Assembly: GCF_004151275.2 (NCBI RefSeq)
Contig: NZ_CP130821.1
Coordinates: 1,922,001-1,986,000 of the forward strand
Length of the DNA stretch: 64,000 bases
From: Flavobacterium dauae
Lineage (GTDB): Bacteria; Bacteroidota; Bacteroidia; Flavobacteriales; Flavobacteriaceae
Reading direction: 5' to 3'
Shown piece by piece: positions 1-7,289 of this stretch; position 1 is the first letter of the stretch, and every line of letters starts with the position of its first letter. The notes beneath the pieces are model-generated. The model searched no databases. It was not told where the DNA came from and saw only the letters and a list, made by a program, of their open reading frames with translations. Both the position numbers and the translations under genes were made by a program.

Positions 1-166
1 CCGAAAATAAAAAACCGGTAGGCTTGTTGGTAATTAAATGCGAAATATTTTTACTGTGCGGCAAAATAGCACCTTGATAGGTTTGTACAGATGCACTCCA
101 GTTTTCTTGGGCTATTAAAGAATGACAAAAAAATAAAAACAACAATAAATATGTGGTGCCTGTCAT
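1..166 (-). CDS. N-terminal part of an acyloxyacyl hydrolase-like secreted protein (partial, runs off the left edge)
   Basis: Reading leftward from an ATG at 164-166, the frame stays open to the window edge for about 55 residues. It begins with a hydrophobic signal peptide rich in Leu and Phe that ends in an ALA-Q-like cleavage context (LIAQ). The next residues (Q-G-A-I-L-P-H-S, then H-L-I-T and P-T-G-F-L-F-S) resemble the start of the flavobacterial acyloxyacyl hydrolase/lipid A deacylase family, outer-membrane barrels that remove acyl chains from lipid A. This family call is from memory of its N-terminal pattern and rests on few residues. The start codon lies inside a palindromic repeat and part of the signal peptide is repeat-derived, which is unusual. 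Confidence 0.5.
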   Translation of the reverse strand, partial: MTGTTYLLLFLFFCHSLIAQENWSASVQTYQGAILPHSKNISHLITNKPTGFLFS

Positions 167-229
167 TCTGAACGGAACGGAGTGAAGTGAAGAATCTGTA
201 ATAGATTCCTCCTTCGTCGGAATGACAAA
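119..229. repeat. Dispersed palindromic repeat, copy 1 (three arms)
   Basis: AGAATGACA at 119-127, TGTCATTCTG at 161-170 and GGAATGACA near 220-228 form alternating inverted arms. The block 161-228 also carries GAAGAATCT and AGATTCCTCC inner arms. The same organisation recurs at 1664-1739, 5359-5415 and, diverged, 41653-41732. It looks like a flavobacterial intergenic hairpin (REP-like) family. This copy overlaps the start of the partial gene on its left. Confidence 0.75.
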
Positions 230-254
230 ATCATTAACCAAAAACCTGTTCATA

Positions 255-869
255 TTAAAACAAACCGTTAAATTCGGCGTCAATTCGATTGATTATTTGT
301 CCTAAATCTTCAGGATTATCAACAAAATTAATAGGATCCACGTCAATAATTAACAATTTACCTTTGTCATAACTCTTAATCCAACTTTCGTAACGTTCGT
401 TCAACTTATTCAAATAATCAATTGATATAGAATTTTCGTATTCACGTCCGCGTTTATGAATCTGTCCCACCAAATTCGGAATAGAACTTCGTAAATAAAT
501 CAATAAATCAGGAGCACCAACCAAATCTTCCATCAATTCAAATAATTGTTTATAATTATCAAAATCGCGGTTAGACATCAACCCCATCGCGTGTAAATTT
601 GGAGCAAAAATATGCGCATCTTCATAAATGGTTCGATCTTGAATGGTATTTTTTCCGCTTGATTTCATTGCCAAAACCTGACGAAATCGACTGTTTAAAA
701 AGTAAATCTGCAAATTAAACGACCAGCGATCCATTGAATGATAAAAATCATCTAAATAAGGATTGTCAACCACATCTTCGTAATGTGCATCCCACTTGTA
801 ATGTTTGGCTAATAATCTGGTTAACGTAGTTTTTCCTGCTCCAATGTTTCCGGCAATTGCAACTTGCAT
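255..869 (-). CDS. Deoxynucleoside kinase (deoxyadenosine/deoxyguanosine kinase family)
   Basis: 204 residues, a typical length. It should phosphorylate deoxynucleosides with ATP in the cytoplasm as part of dNTP salvage. The P-loop GNIGAGKT is at residues 7-14. A DRT-I-Y-E-D segment, matching the DRS/ERS motif of the family, lies near residues 78-85, and an R-rich lid region (HKRGREYE) near 140. The ATG start gives the expected MQVAIAGNIG opening. The next gene downstream on the same strand ends 6 nt upstream of this start, so the two are probably cotranscribed. Nearby dihydrofolate reductase and thymidylate synthase fit a nucleotide-precursor neighbourhood. Substrate preference cannot be read from the sequence. 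Confidence 0.9.
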   Translation of the reverse strand: MQVAIAGNIGAGKTTLTRLLAKHYKWDAHYEDVVDNPYLDDFYHSMDRWSFNLQIYFLNSRFRQVLAMKSSGKNTIQDRTIYEDAHIFAPNLHAMGLMSNRDFDNYKQLFELMEDLVGAPDLLIYLRSSIPNLVGQIHKRGREYENSISIDYLNKLNERYESWIKSYDKGKLLIIDVDPINFVDNPEDLGQIINRIDAEFNGLF

Positions 870-875
870 ATTTTA

Positions 876-1649
876 TTAATTTATTTGATATAGATACAAT
901 TTATCTGTTGTTAAAACACTTAAACTGTTTGCGTTAAAAATAACAGAATCAACGGTTGACTGAACTTCTGCTAATTGTTCTGCTTCTTTACTTTTAGTGT
1001 TTAACAAAAATAATTTATTGTTTGATACATACACCAACAAATCGCCATTAATTGCTAACAATTGTGCTTTTTTAGGTAAATTTTGTTCTTGAATCACTTT
1101 TCCGTAGATATCAATTCCGTAAATAACATCGTCTTTTTGCCAATAAGCAAAATTTCCGTAAGTTGTTAAAAAAGAATACGTTGTTATGGGATTACTTACA
1201 AACGATGGTTGATTTTGTTGCGATGAAACAATACACCAGCGCTTGCTTGCATAATCGAAAATCCAGATTGTTGCTTGTGAAGTTAATGCTGCGTAAACCG
1301 CATCGATTTCAGGAAAACGATCTGTTAACACGATTTTTTCTTTTACACTTAACTGGTTGTCTAACAAAACCAATTGTTGTGTATTTCTGTAAAAAACCAG
1401 TTGTTTTAAAGGATTTCGTTCATCGTACTGCGCAATATTTCCCAAAAATGGATCTTTAAACGTAAAGGTTTTTAAAAAGGTTTCTTTAGAAATTTCATTA
1501 CTTACAATGGACGAAGTATCGCCCAAATGGTTCAATCCATAATAAGTTAATTGTGGCGGACGAACCAGTTCTTTTTTAAACACAGCCATTTGTGCATTTA
1601 CCGAGAATGCAGTAAAAAACGCAACAAAAGCTGTGGTTAATTTTTTCAT
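876..1649 (-). CDS. Secreted protein of unknown function
   Basis: 257 residues with a clear signal peptide (MKKLTTAFVAFFTAFSVNAQ, cleavage expected after NAQ or NA). The rest is rich in beta-forming stretches with short recurring strand-turn units (for example WIFDYASK, YGIDIYGKV, LFLLNTKS), suggesting a beta-propeller-like fold. No catalytic motif is recognisable. It lies immediately upstream of the deoxynucleoside kinase on the same strand with a 6-nt gap, so it is the first gene of that pair. A palindromic repeat lies between it and folA. I do not recognise the family; function is unassigned. Confidence 0.75.
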   Translation of the reverse strand: MKKLTTAFVAFFTAFSVNAQMAVFKKELVRPPQLTYYGLNHLGDTSSIVSNEISKETFLKTFTFKDPFLGNIAQYDERNPLKQLVFYRNTQQLVLLDNQLSVKEKIVLTDRFPEIDAVYAALTSQATIWIFDYASKRWCIVSSQQNQPSFVSNPITTYSFLTTYGNFAYWQKDDVIYGIDIYGKVIQEQNLPKKAQLLAINGDLLVYVSNNKLFLLNTKSKEAEQLAEVQSTVDSVIFNANSLSVLTTDKLYLYQIN

Positions 1650-1663
1650 TATTTATATTATTT

Positions 1664-1739
1664 TGTCATTCTGAAAACAACAAAGTGAAATGAAGAATCT
1701 AACAATATTAATGAGATTCCTCCTTATGTCGGAATGACA
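1664..1739. repeat. Dispersed palindromic repeat, copy 2
   Basis: TGTCATTCTGA at the left end and GGAATGACA at the right end are inverted arms, with GAAGAATCT and GAGATTCCTCC as inner arms. It is nearly the same as copy 1 and occupies the folA/secreted-protein intergenic space. Confidence 0.8.
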
Positions 1740-1748
1740 ACGTGATCT

Positions 1749-2240
1749 TTACTTTTGATAAACAGTTATGGTAAAATCGAATTTATTTTTTTCGTCGGAT
1801 TTATAAAATTCTTCTGAAATCATTTTCCAGTCAGCTGTTATTTCAGGAAAAAAGGCATCAGCATCATCAAATTCGGCATTAACGTGCGTAATTACCAATT
1901 CGTTCGCAATACTGATTGTTTCTTTATAAATTTCGCCACCGCCAATTACATAAACAATTTCCTGATTTTGTTGTTTTGCAAATTGTAACGCATCGTTTAT
2001 CGAAGCAAACGCAAAACAATCATCGGGAACATTGTAATTTTTCTGTCTGGTAATAATTAAATGTGTACGGTTTGGCAAAGGTTTAGGAAACGATTCAAAC
2101 GTTTTTCGACCCATTAAAATAAAGTGACCGCTTGTTGTTTCTTTAAAATGCTTAAAATCGGCAGGTAAATGCCACAGCAAATCGTTATCTTTTCCTATTG
2201 CGTTATTTTGTGCAATGGCTGCTACTAAACTAATTTTCAT
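1749..2240 (-). CDS. folA: Dihydrofolate reductase
   Basis: 163 residues, the usual length. It reduces dihydrofolate to tetrahydrofolate with NADPH, regenerating the cofactor oxidised by thymidylate synthase. Visible signatures are the opening SLVAAIAQNNAIGKDNDLLWHLP (shown here as a pattern: A-x-N-x-A-I-G then L-W-H-L-P), the acidic substrate residue in LPADFKHFK near residue 28, MGRKTFES near 43-50 (NADPH binding), and VIGGGEIY near 105-112. Its ATG overlaps the thyA stop codon by one base (TAATG), so thyA and folA are translationally coupled, with thyA first. Confidence 0.97.
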   Translation of the reverse strand: MKISLVAAIAQNNAIGKDNDLLWHLPADFKHFKETTSGHFILMGRKTFESFPKPLPNRTHLIITRQKNYNVPDDCFAFASINDALQFAKQQNQEIVYVIGGGEIYKETISIANELVITHVNAEFDDADAFFPEITADWKMISEEFYKSDEKNKFDFTITVYQK

Positions 2241-3064
2241 TATACAGAAACCTGACCTTTAATTGCCGGATGCGGATCGTAATCAACCAACGTAAAATCT
2301 TCAAATGTAAAATCGAAAATATCTTTTATTTCCGGATTTAATATCATTTTTGGCAACGGACGTGGTTCTCTTGACAATTGTAATTCAACTTGTTCAAAAT
2401 GATTGTTGTAAATGTGTGCATCGCCAAACGTGTGAATAAAATCGCCATAACCCAAACCGCAAACCTGTGCAACCATCATAGTAAACAACGCATACGATGC
2501 AATGTTAAACGGTACGCCCAAAAAGATGTCTGCCGAACGCTGATACAGTTGGCACGATAATTTTCCATCGGCAACATAAAATTGAAAAAAGGCATGACAC
2601 GGAGGCAAAGCTGCTTTTCCGTTGGCAACATTTTCTTCAAAAGATACAGATGTATCGGGCAAAACCGAAGGATTCCAAGCTGAAATCAACATTCTGCGAC
2701 TGTTTGGATTGGTTTTTAATGTTTCGATTAATTCTTTAATCTGATCTATTTCTTCGCCGTTCCAATTACGCCACTGATAACCGTAAATTGGTCCTAAATC
2801 TCCATTCTTATTCGCCCATTCGTCCCAAATTCGAACGCCGTTTTCTTTTAAGTAACCAATGTTGGTATCGCCTTTTAAAAACCAAAGCAATTCGTGAATG
2901 ATTGATTTTAAATGGACTTTTTTGGTTGTAACCATTGGGAAACCTTCGGCTAAATCAAAACGCATCTGGTAACCAAAAACACTTTTGGTTCCGGTACCTG
3001 TTCTGTCGCCTTTTTGAACACCTTCTTTTAAAACGTGTTTAACTAAATCTAAATACTGTTTCAT
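2240..3064 (-). CDS. thyA: Thymidylate synthase
   Basis: 274 residues, close to the standard 264. It methylates dUMP to dTMP using methylene-tetrahydrofolate and yields dihydrofolate. The catalytic cysteine is Cys156 in LPPCHAFFQ. Other family signatures are DRTGTGT near residue 20, [11 protein letters not shown] near 91-101, [17 protein letters not shown] after the cysteine, and the C-terminal [10 protein letters not shown]. It overlaps folA by one base downstream and starts 3 nt after the bifunctional nuclease gene stops, giving a nuclease-thyA-folA operon. Confidence 0.98.
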   Translation of the reverse strand: MKQYLDLVKHVLKEGVQKGDRTGTGTKSVFGYQMRFDLAEGFPMVTTKKVHLKSIIHELLWFLKGDTNIGYLKENGVRIWDEWANKNGDLGPIYGYQWRNWNGEEIDQIKELIETLKTNPNSRRMLISAWNPSVLPDTSVSFEENVANGKAALPPCHAFFQFYVADGKLSCQLYQRSADIFLGVPFNIASYALFTMMVAQVCGLGYGDFIHTFGDAHIYNNHFEQVELQLSREPRPLPKMILNPEIKDIFDFTFEDFTLVDYDPHPAIKGQVSV

Positions 3065-3067
3065 TTT

Positions 3068-3733
3068 TTAAAGGTTTCTTTTTGATAGCTCGTCACGTAA
3101 ACGGGCCGCTTTTTCGTAATCTTCGTTCAATACTGCCAATTCTAACATATCGTTTAGTTCCTGAAGCGAATAATCGGCAAATTCATTTCCTTTTTCGGCA
3201 GGAGCAATATTCAGGAATTCATCAATAACATCGCTTAATTCTTCATTAGTATCATCGTCTGCATCAAAATTGTCGTCATCCTCATCATAATCATCCTCTT
3301 TTGCATCGGCTTCTTCTTGTTCGCGAAGATAAATACCTGCTTTGTCTAATATATTCTGGTAGGTAAAAATAGGTGCATCAAAACGCAATGCCAATGAAAT
3401 AGCATCAGACGTGCGTGCATCGATAATTTCCTCAATGCCATCTCGCTCGCAGATAATGCTTGAAAAGAAAACCCCATCGACCAACTTGTGAATGATTACC
3501 TGTTTTACAACGATATCAAAACGGTCGCAAAAAGTTTTAAACAAATCGTGCGTTAACGGACGTGGCGGTTTTAAATCTTCTTCAATGGCAATGGCAATGG
3601 CTTGTGCTTCAAATGCACCAATCACGATTGGCAGCTTTCGCTCGCCATCTACTTCATTCAAAATCAAAGCATAGGCTCCGTTTTGCGTGTGGCTGTATGA
3701 AATTCCTTTTATTGTTAATCGTACTAAACTCAT
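3068..3733 (-). CDS. Bifunctional nuclease-domain protein with C-terminal UVR motif (DUF151)
   Basis: I start at the ATG at 3731-3733 (MSLVRLTIKGISYS), because upstream in-frame codons fall in the promoter hairpin; this gives 221 residues. Residues 1-135 form the BFN/DUF151 domain (LPIVIGAFEAQAIAIA, DARTSDAISLALRFDAPIF). A very acidic linker follows near 150-170. The last about 35 residues hold a UVR-type helical hairpin (LNDMLELAVLNEDYEKAARLRDEL), the motif UvrB uses to contact UvrC. Family members are reported to cleave RNA and DNA, but no assay-level claim follows from sequence. It is first in an operon with thyA and folA. Confidence 0.9.
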   Translation of the reverse strand: MSLVRLTIKGISYSHTQNGAYALILNEVDGERKLPIVIGAFEAQAIAIAIEEDLKPPRPLTHDLFKTFCDRFDIVVKQVIIHKLVDGVFFSSIICERDGIEEIIDARTSDAISLALRFDAPIFTYQNILDKAGIYLREQEEADAKEDDYDEDDDNFDADDDTNEELSDVIDEFLNIAPAEKGNEFADYSLQELNDMLELAVLNEDYEKAARLRDELSKRNL

Positions 3734-3742
3734 AGATATAAA

Positions 3743-3762
3743 AATAGCCAAAAAAGGCTATT
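3743..3762 (-). terminator. Hairpin with U-tract at the 5' end of the nuclease-thyA-folA leader
   Basis: On the minus strand, AATAGCC and GGCTATT pair across a six-T loop and are followed by a T run. It begins only a few bases after the promoter box at 3766-3773. It could terminate transcripts arriving from the right or be a 5' leader hairpin of the operon itself. Confidence 0.6.
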
Positions 3763-3765
3763 AAA

Positions 3766-3773
3766 CAAAGATA
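3766..3773 (-). promoter_or_regulatory. Bacteroidota -7 promoter box (TATCTTTG)
   Basis: TATCTTTG on the minus strand matches TAnnTTTG exactly, about 33 nt before the chosen start of the bifunctional nuclease. No clear TTTG -33 element is seen. Transcription would begin at the edge of the adjoining hairpin. Confidence 0.65.
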
Positions 3774-3846
3774 GTATCTTTAAATTTAATAGCCTTTATT
3801 TATATATTTATTTTACGTTAATCATATTATCGTAGTTTCCAATTTT

Positions 3847-4274
3847 TCATTTCTTCTTGATATTCTTAATATCAATTAATTCAGATTTAAACAATTTTTT
3901 ATTATTAATTTCTTTTTCAGGTTTAAAATTTACATACGTTCTAATTTCTCTTTTTTTTAAATCGATAAGATAAATAGAATCTATAATACCCTCACAATGC
4001 TCACTATAATAATCTTTATAAATTGTTATTTTCTGAATTTTACCATCTGTTAAATAAAATCTCTTAGTATAATTTCCACATTCCTGATTATTATAAATCT
4101 CCAATCCGATAATATTACCATCTTTAAAATAAGCATATCTTGGATGTAAAAAATCACCATCAGATAAAACGGAATCATTATTTGAAACATGTGATTGAAA
4201 ATCTCTACATAACTTATTTGCTCTCCAATAATTAGAGTTAAAAAAGACGCTATGATTAAACTTACTTTTTTCAC
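3847..4274 (-). pseudogene. Small secreted-protein gene broken by a frameshift near its 5' end
   Basis: The first frame, from a GTG at 4272-4274, encodes a signal-peptide-like stretch (VKKVSLIIASFLTLI), then turns into unlikely sequence (many I, M and F). A second frame is open through the same region and reads as plausible protein (FNSNYWRANKLCRDF, LHPRYAYFKDGNIIGL) continuing to a stop at 3847. The best crossover is the TTTTTT run near 4240. Joined, they give roughly 140 residues with a short signal peptide. I do not recognise the family. The lesion may be a real mutation, a slippage-prone switch, or a sequencing error. Confidence 0.55.
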
Positions 4275-4295
4275 ATCATATTTATTTTTTATAAA

Positions 4296-4329
4296 TATAA
4301 AAAAACAGCCGTAAAAATTACGACTGTTT
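4296..4329 (-). terminator. Terminator after etfA
   Basis: Inverted arms 4303-4314 and 4318-4329 (one C/A mismatch, three-base loop) form a 12-position stem. On the minus strand it is followed by a run of seven T, 24 nt past the etfA stop. Confidence 0.8.
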
Positions 4330-4352
4330 AAAATATAATATTAAAGCAAATG

Positions 4353-5321
4353 TTAGTTGTTATTCGCTTTGAATTCTTTTAATTTTTTGATTAATTCAGG
4401 AACTACTTGGAAAGCGTCTCCAACAACACCGTAATCAGCCACTTTGAAGAAAGGTGCTTCCGGATCTGTATTAATGACCACTTTTACCTTAGAAGCGTTG
4501 ATACCTGCAATGTGCTGAATGGCACCAGAAATACCAACTGCAATGTATAAGTTTGACGCTACCGGTTTTCCTGTTTGCCCAACGTGTTCAGAGTGAGGAC
4601 GCCAATCTAAATCAGAAACCGGTTTAGAACAAGCTGTTGCTGCACCTAAAACGCTCGCTAATTCTTCGATCATTCCCCAGTTTTCTGGTCCTTTTAAACC
4701 ACGGCCACCAGAAACCACGATTTCAGCATCGGCAATAGAAACTTGTCCTGATGCTTTTTCTTGGCTTTGAATGTGAATATTAAAATCGGCATCGTTCAAA
4801 GTTACCGCGAAATCTTCTGTAGCTGCTGCACCAGATGCTTCTGCCAAACCAAATGAGTTTTTAGCTAATGCAATTACTTTTACATCTGAAGTTAATTCGG
4901 TAACGTTAAATCCTTTACTAGAAAAAGCATTACGCTTAACTTGGAATGGACTTGTAGAAACCGGTAACGCTACAACGTTTGATGCGTATCCAGCATCTAA
5001 ACCAACTGCAACAATTGGTGCCAAATATAAAGAATCGGTAGTTGACGATAAAATTACCACTTTTGCACCTTCTTTTTGAGCGGCTTGTTTAACAACATCG
5101 GCATACGCTTTAGCGTTAAACTTGTCTAATTTACTATCGGTTACTTTTAGTACTTTATCAACACCGTATTTTCCTAATTCAGAAACATCACCTGCATTAA
5201 CAGTAACTGCTGTAACGGTTGTTCCTAATGATTCGGCTACTTTTTTTGCGTAAGAAGCTAATTCTAAAGCTACTTTTTTAAATTTTCCTTCTGAAAACTC
5301 TGTATATATTAAAACTGACAT
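4353..5321 (-). CDS. etfA: Electron transfer flavoprotein, alpha subunit
   Basis: 322 residues, the usual length. With EtfB it forms a soluble heterodimer carrying FAD and AMP that collects electrons from acyl-CoA and related dehydrogenases. The C-terminal FAD domain is clear: GGRGLKGPENW near residue 205, DWRPHSEHVGQTGKPV near 242-258, IAVGISGAIQHIAGI near 263-277, and INTDPEAPFFKVADYGVVGD near 285-304. It lies downstream of etfB on the same strand, separated by about 106 nt that contain a palindromic repeat. Cotranscription is likely but not proven. Confidence 0.96.
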   Translation of the reverse strand: MSVLIYTEFSEGKFKKVALELASYAKKVAESLGTTVTAVTVNAGDVSELGKYGVDKVLKVTDSKLDKFNAKAYADVVKQAAQKEGAKVVILSSTTDSLYLAPIVAVGLDAGYASNVVALPVSTSPFQVKRNAFSSKGFNVTELTSDVKVIALAKNSFGLAEASGAAATEDFAVTLNDADFNIHIQSQEKASGQVSIADAEIVVSGGRGLKGPENWGMIEELASVLGAATACSKPVSDLDWRPHSEHVGQTGKPVASNLYIAVGISGAIQHIAGINASKVKVVINTDPEAPFFKVADYGVVGDAFQVVPELIKKLKEFKANNN

Positions 5322-5358
5322 TTTCGTTTATTTTTTAATTATAATTGAAACTTATTTT

Positions 5359-5415
5359 TGTCATTCTGACGAAGGAAGAATCTTTTAAAGATTTCTCGAC
5401 AAGCTCGAAATGACA
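5359..5415. repeat. Dispersed palindromic repeat, copy 3 (between etfB and etfA)
   Basis: TGTCATTCTGACGA at the left pairs imperfectly with the right end (CGAAATGACA). Inner arms GAATCTTT and AAAGATTTC are inverted. It is shorter than copies 1 and 2. Its place between two genes expected to be cotranscribed means it would be a hairpin in the shared mRNA. Confidence 0.7.
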
Positions 5416-5427
5416 AGCGTTTAAAAT

Positions 5428-6174
5428 TTAGATTACTTTAGCTTCGTTGTGTAATAAACTGATTAATTCATCTAAATTATCAGGGCTTACTAATTTCACA
5501 GCCGATTTTGGTGCCGGTTTTTCAAATTTAACTGCTTTTGTTTTAGCATCGACAGCAACCGGTTCCATAACGTTTAATGCTTTGGTACGAGCCGTCATAA
5601 TTCCGCGCATATTCGGGATGCGTAAATCTTTTTCTTCAACAATACCTTTTTGTCCACCAATTACAATTGGTAAATCTGTTGTTAACGTTTCTTTACCACC
5701 ATCTATTTCACGAACCAAAGTAGCCTTTGTACCGTCAATTTCAGCACCTACACAAGAATTCACAAAATTGTATCCTAATAAAGATGCCAACATTCCCGGA
5801 ACCATTCCACCGTTATAATCTAACGATTCTTTTCCACAAATAACTACATCATAACTACCTGCTTTTACAACTTCTGCCAACTGCTTTGCAACTGCAAAAC
5901 CATCGGTTGGAACTGCGTTTACACGAATAGCTTCATCGGCACCAATTGCCAACGCTTTACGAATTGTAGCTTCGGTATCAGCACCACCAACGTTTACAAC
6001 CGTTACGTGAGCACCTTGTTTTTCCTTAAACCAAATGGCACGCGTTAAACCAAATTCGTCGTTAGGATTAATTACAAATTGAACACCGTTTGTATCGAAC
6101 TCTGTATCTCCGTTAGTGAAGTTAATCTTTGCAGTAGTATCAGGCACATGGCTGATGCAAACTAATATTTTCAT
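5428..6174 (-). CDS. etfB: Electron transfer flavoprotein, beta subunit
   Basis: 248 residues. It is the AMP-binding partner of EtfA. The N terminus MKILVCISHVPDTTAKINF and the segment VINPNDEFGLTRAIWFKEK are typical of EtfB. The region near residues 115-135 (GKESLDYNGGMVPGMLASLLGY) matches the beta signature with its D-x-x-G-G-x-V core, and the recognition loop region IPNMRGIMTARTKAL is near 187-200. It precedes etfA, the standard order for the pair. A weak promoter candidate lies 38 nt upstream. Confidence 0.96.
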   Translation of the reverse strand: MKILVCISHVPDTTAKINFTNGDTEFDTNGVQFVINPNDEFGLTRAIWFKEKQGAHVTVVNVGGADTEATIRKALAIGADEAIRVNAVPTDGFAVAKQLAEVVKAGSYDVVICGKESLDYNGGMVPGMLASLLGYNFVNSCVGAEIDGTKATLVREIDGGKETLTTDLPIVIGGQKGIVEEKDLRIPNMRGIMTARTKALNVMEPVAVDAKTKAVKFEKPAPKSAVKLVSPDNLDELISLLHNEAKVI

Positions 6175-6211
6175 TTATTTTACGTTTTTTAGATTAATTC
6201 TTAATTAGCTA

Positions 6212-6219
6212 CGAAGATA
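6212..6219 (-). promoter_or_regulatory. Possible -7 box for etfB (TATCTTCG)
   Basis: TATCTTCG on the minus strand differs from TAnnTTTG at one position and has a TTG about 17 nt upstream. It sits about 38 nt before the etfB ATG. Confidence 0.35.
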
Positions 6220-6372
6220 AAAAAAATTTCCAACAACAATACTATGCGTGCATATAAATTATTTCTTAAAATTTTAATACTGCTTTCTAATCTTCTTCTT
6301 AATAGGTTATCTTTACTATATCTTAAAAGTAAGTTTTTAAGTGTTATTGAATTAAACTTGCTATATTAAACT

Positions 6373-7203
6373 ATGAAAAAGACCTCTTATTTATTACTCA
6401 CATTATTGATTTTTGCCTGTAACAAAAAAGCAGACGAGACTAAAATCACAACAAATTTTTCGATAGAGAATAATCAATCTGTTGAACAAACGGATACTAT
6501 TGATTTATCGGCAGAAGAAGACAAACTGCTAAAAATTCATAATGATATTTTGGCTGCGATGGGAAACGACCGCAACGACAGTTTGCTTGTTTTAAACAGT
6601 CATAAATTTACCGATTCGCTTACCTATTTAATTAAAAACAACAACAGCACGCTGAATTATCCGTTTGAAAAATTGCAGAAAGAAAATGTTGCAAGTATAG
6701 TTTCATCTGCCGATAAAAAACTCCGCGTTTACAGTTGGAACACCCATTTAGGCGGAACCATGCGTTTTTTTAATCAGATTTATCAGTTTGATGCGAATGG
6801 AACTATTATGGCAGATGAAAGTTTAGCATCGAATGATCCGCAGGCTTCATTTTCAAAAATTTATACCGTTCAAAACAAAAACAACGAAAATATTTATCTG
6901 GTAATTTCAAACAGCATCCTTTCAAGTAAATATTCTGTTCAACATATAAATGCGTACAAAATTGGTACTGAAAATTTACAGAATGCAACTGTTTTTAAAA
7001 CAAAAACCAATACGTTAGATCAAATTTCGGTTGAATACGATTTTTTCAGTGTAGTAGTCAGACCTGAACGTCCGGTTGAATTGATTACGTTGGAAAACAA
7101 CACGCTGAAAATTGCTTTGGTTGACGATAACCAAAATGTTACCAGCAAAAATTTAATTTACGAATGGAACGGCGATGTGTTTTTATATAAAGGTGTGAAA
7201 TAA
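6373..7203 (+). CDS. Putative lipoprotein of unknown function
   Basis: 276 residues starting MKKTSYLLLTLLIFACNKK, a lipoprotein signal peptide with the lipid-modified cysteine at residue 16 (IFAC). The mature part is mixed alpha/beta with an N-terminal helical region (SAEEDKLLKIHNDILAAMG) followed by beta-rich segments (LRVYSWNTHLGGTMRFF, IYLVISNSILSSKYSVQHINAYKI). No enzyme motif is visible. It stands alone on the plus strand between the divergent etf genes and pdhB, so context says little. It is likely anchored in the outer or inner membrane facing the periplasm. Confidence 0.8.
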   Translation: MKKTSYLLLTLLIFACNKKADETKITTNFSIENNQSVEQTDTIDLSAEEDKLLKIHNDILAAMGNDRNDSLLVLNSHKFTDSLTYLIKNNNSTLNYPFEKLQKENVASIVSSADKKLRVYSWNTHLGGTMRFFNQIYQFDANGTIMADESLASNDPQASFSKIYTVQNKNNENIYLVISNSILSSKYSVQHINAYKIGTENLQNATVFKTKTNTLDQISVEYDFFSVVVRPERPVELITLENNTLKIALVDDNQNVTSKNLIYEWNGDVFLYKGVK

Positions 7204-7260
7204 AAAAATCAATAACATTTTTTTATTCATAAAAATAAAGGTTAACAAATTATAATTTCA

Positions 7261-7268
7261 TATTTTTG
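7261..7268 (+). promoter_or_regulatory. -7 promoter box for pdhB (TATTTTTG)
   Basis: TATTTTTG matches TAnnTTTG and lies 22 nt before the ATG at 7290. It overlaps the upstream in-frame codons, which argues that pdhB starts at 7290 and not earlier. Confidence 0.65.
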
Positions 7269-7289
7269 TGCACCTATCAATTAGATGTT

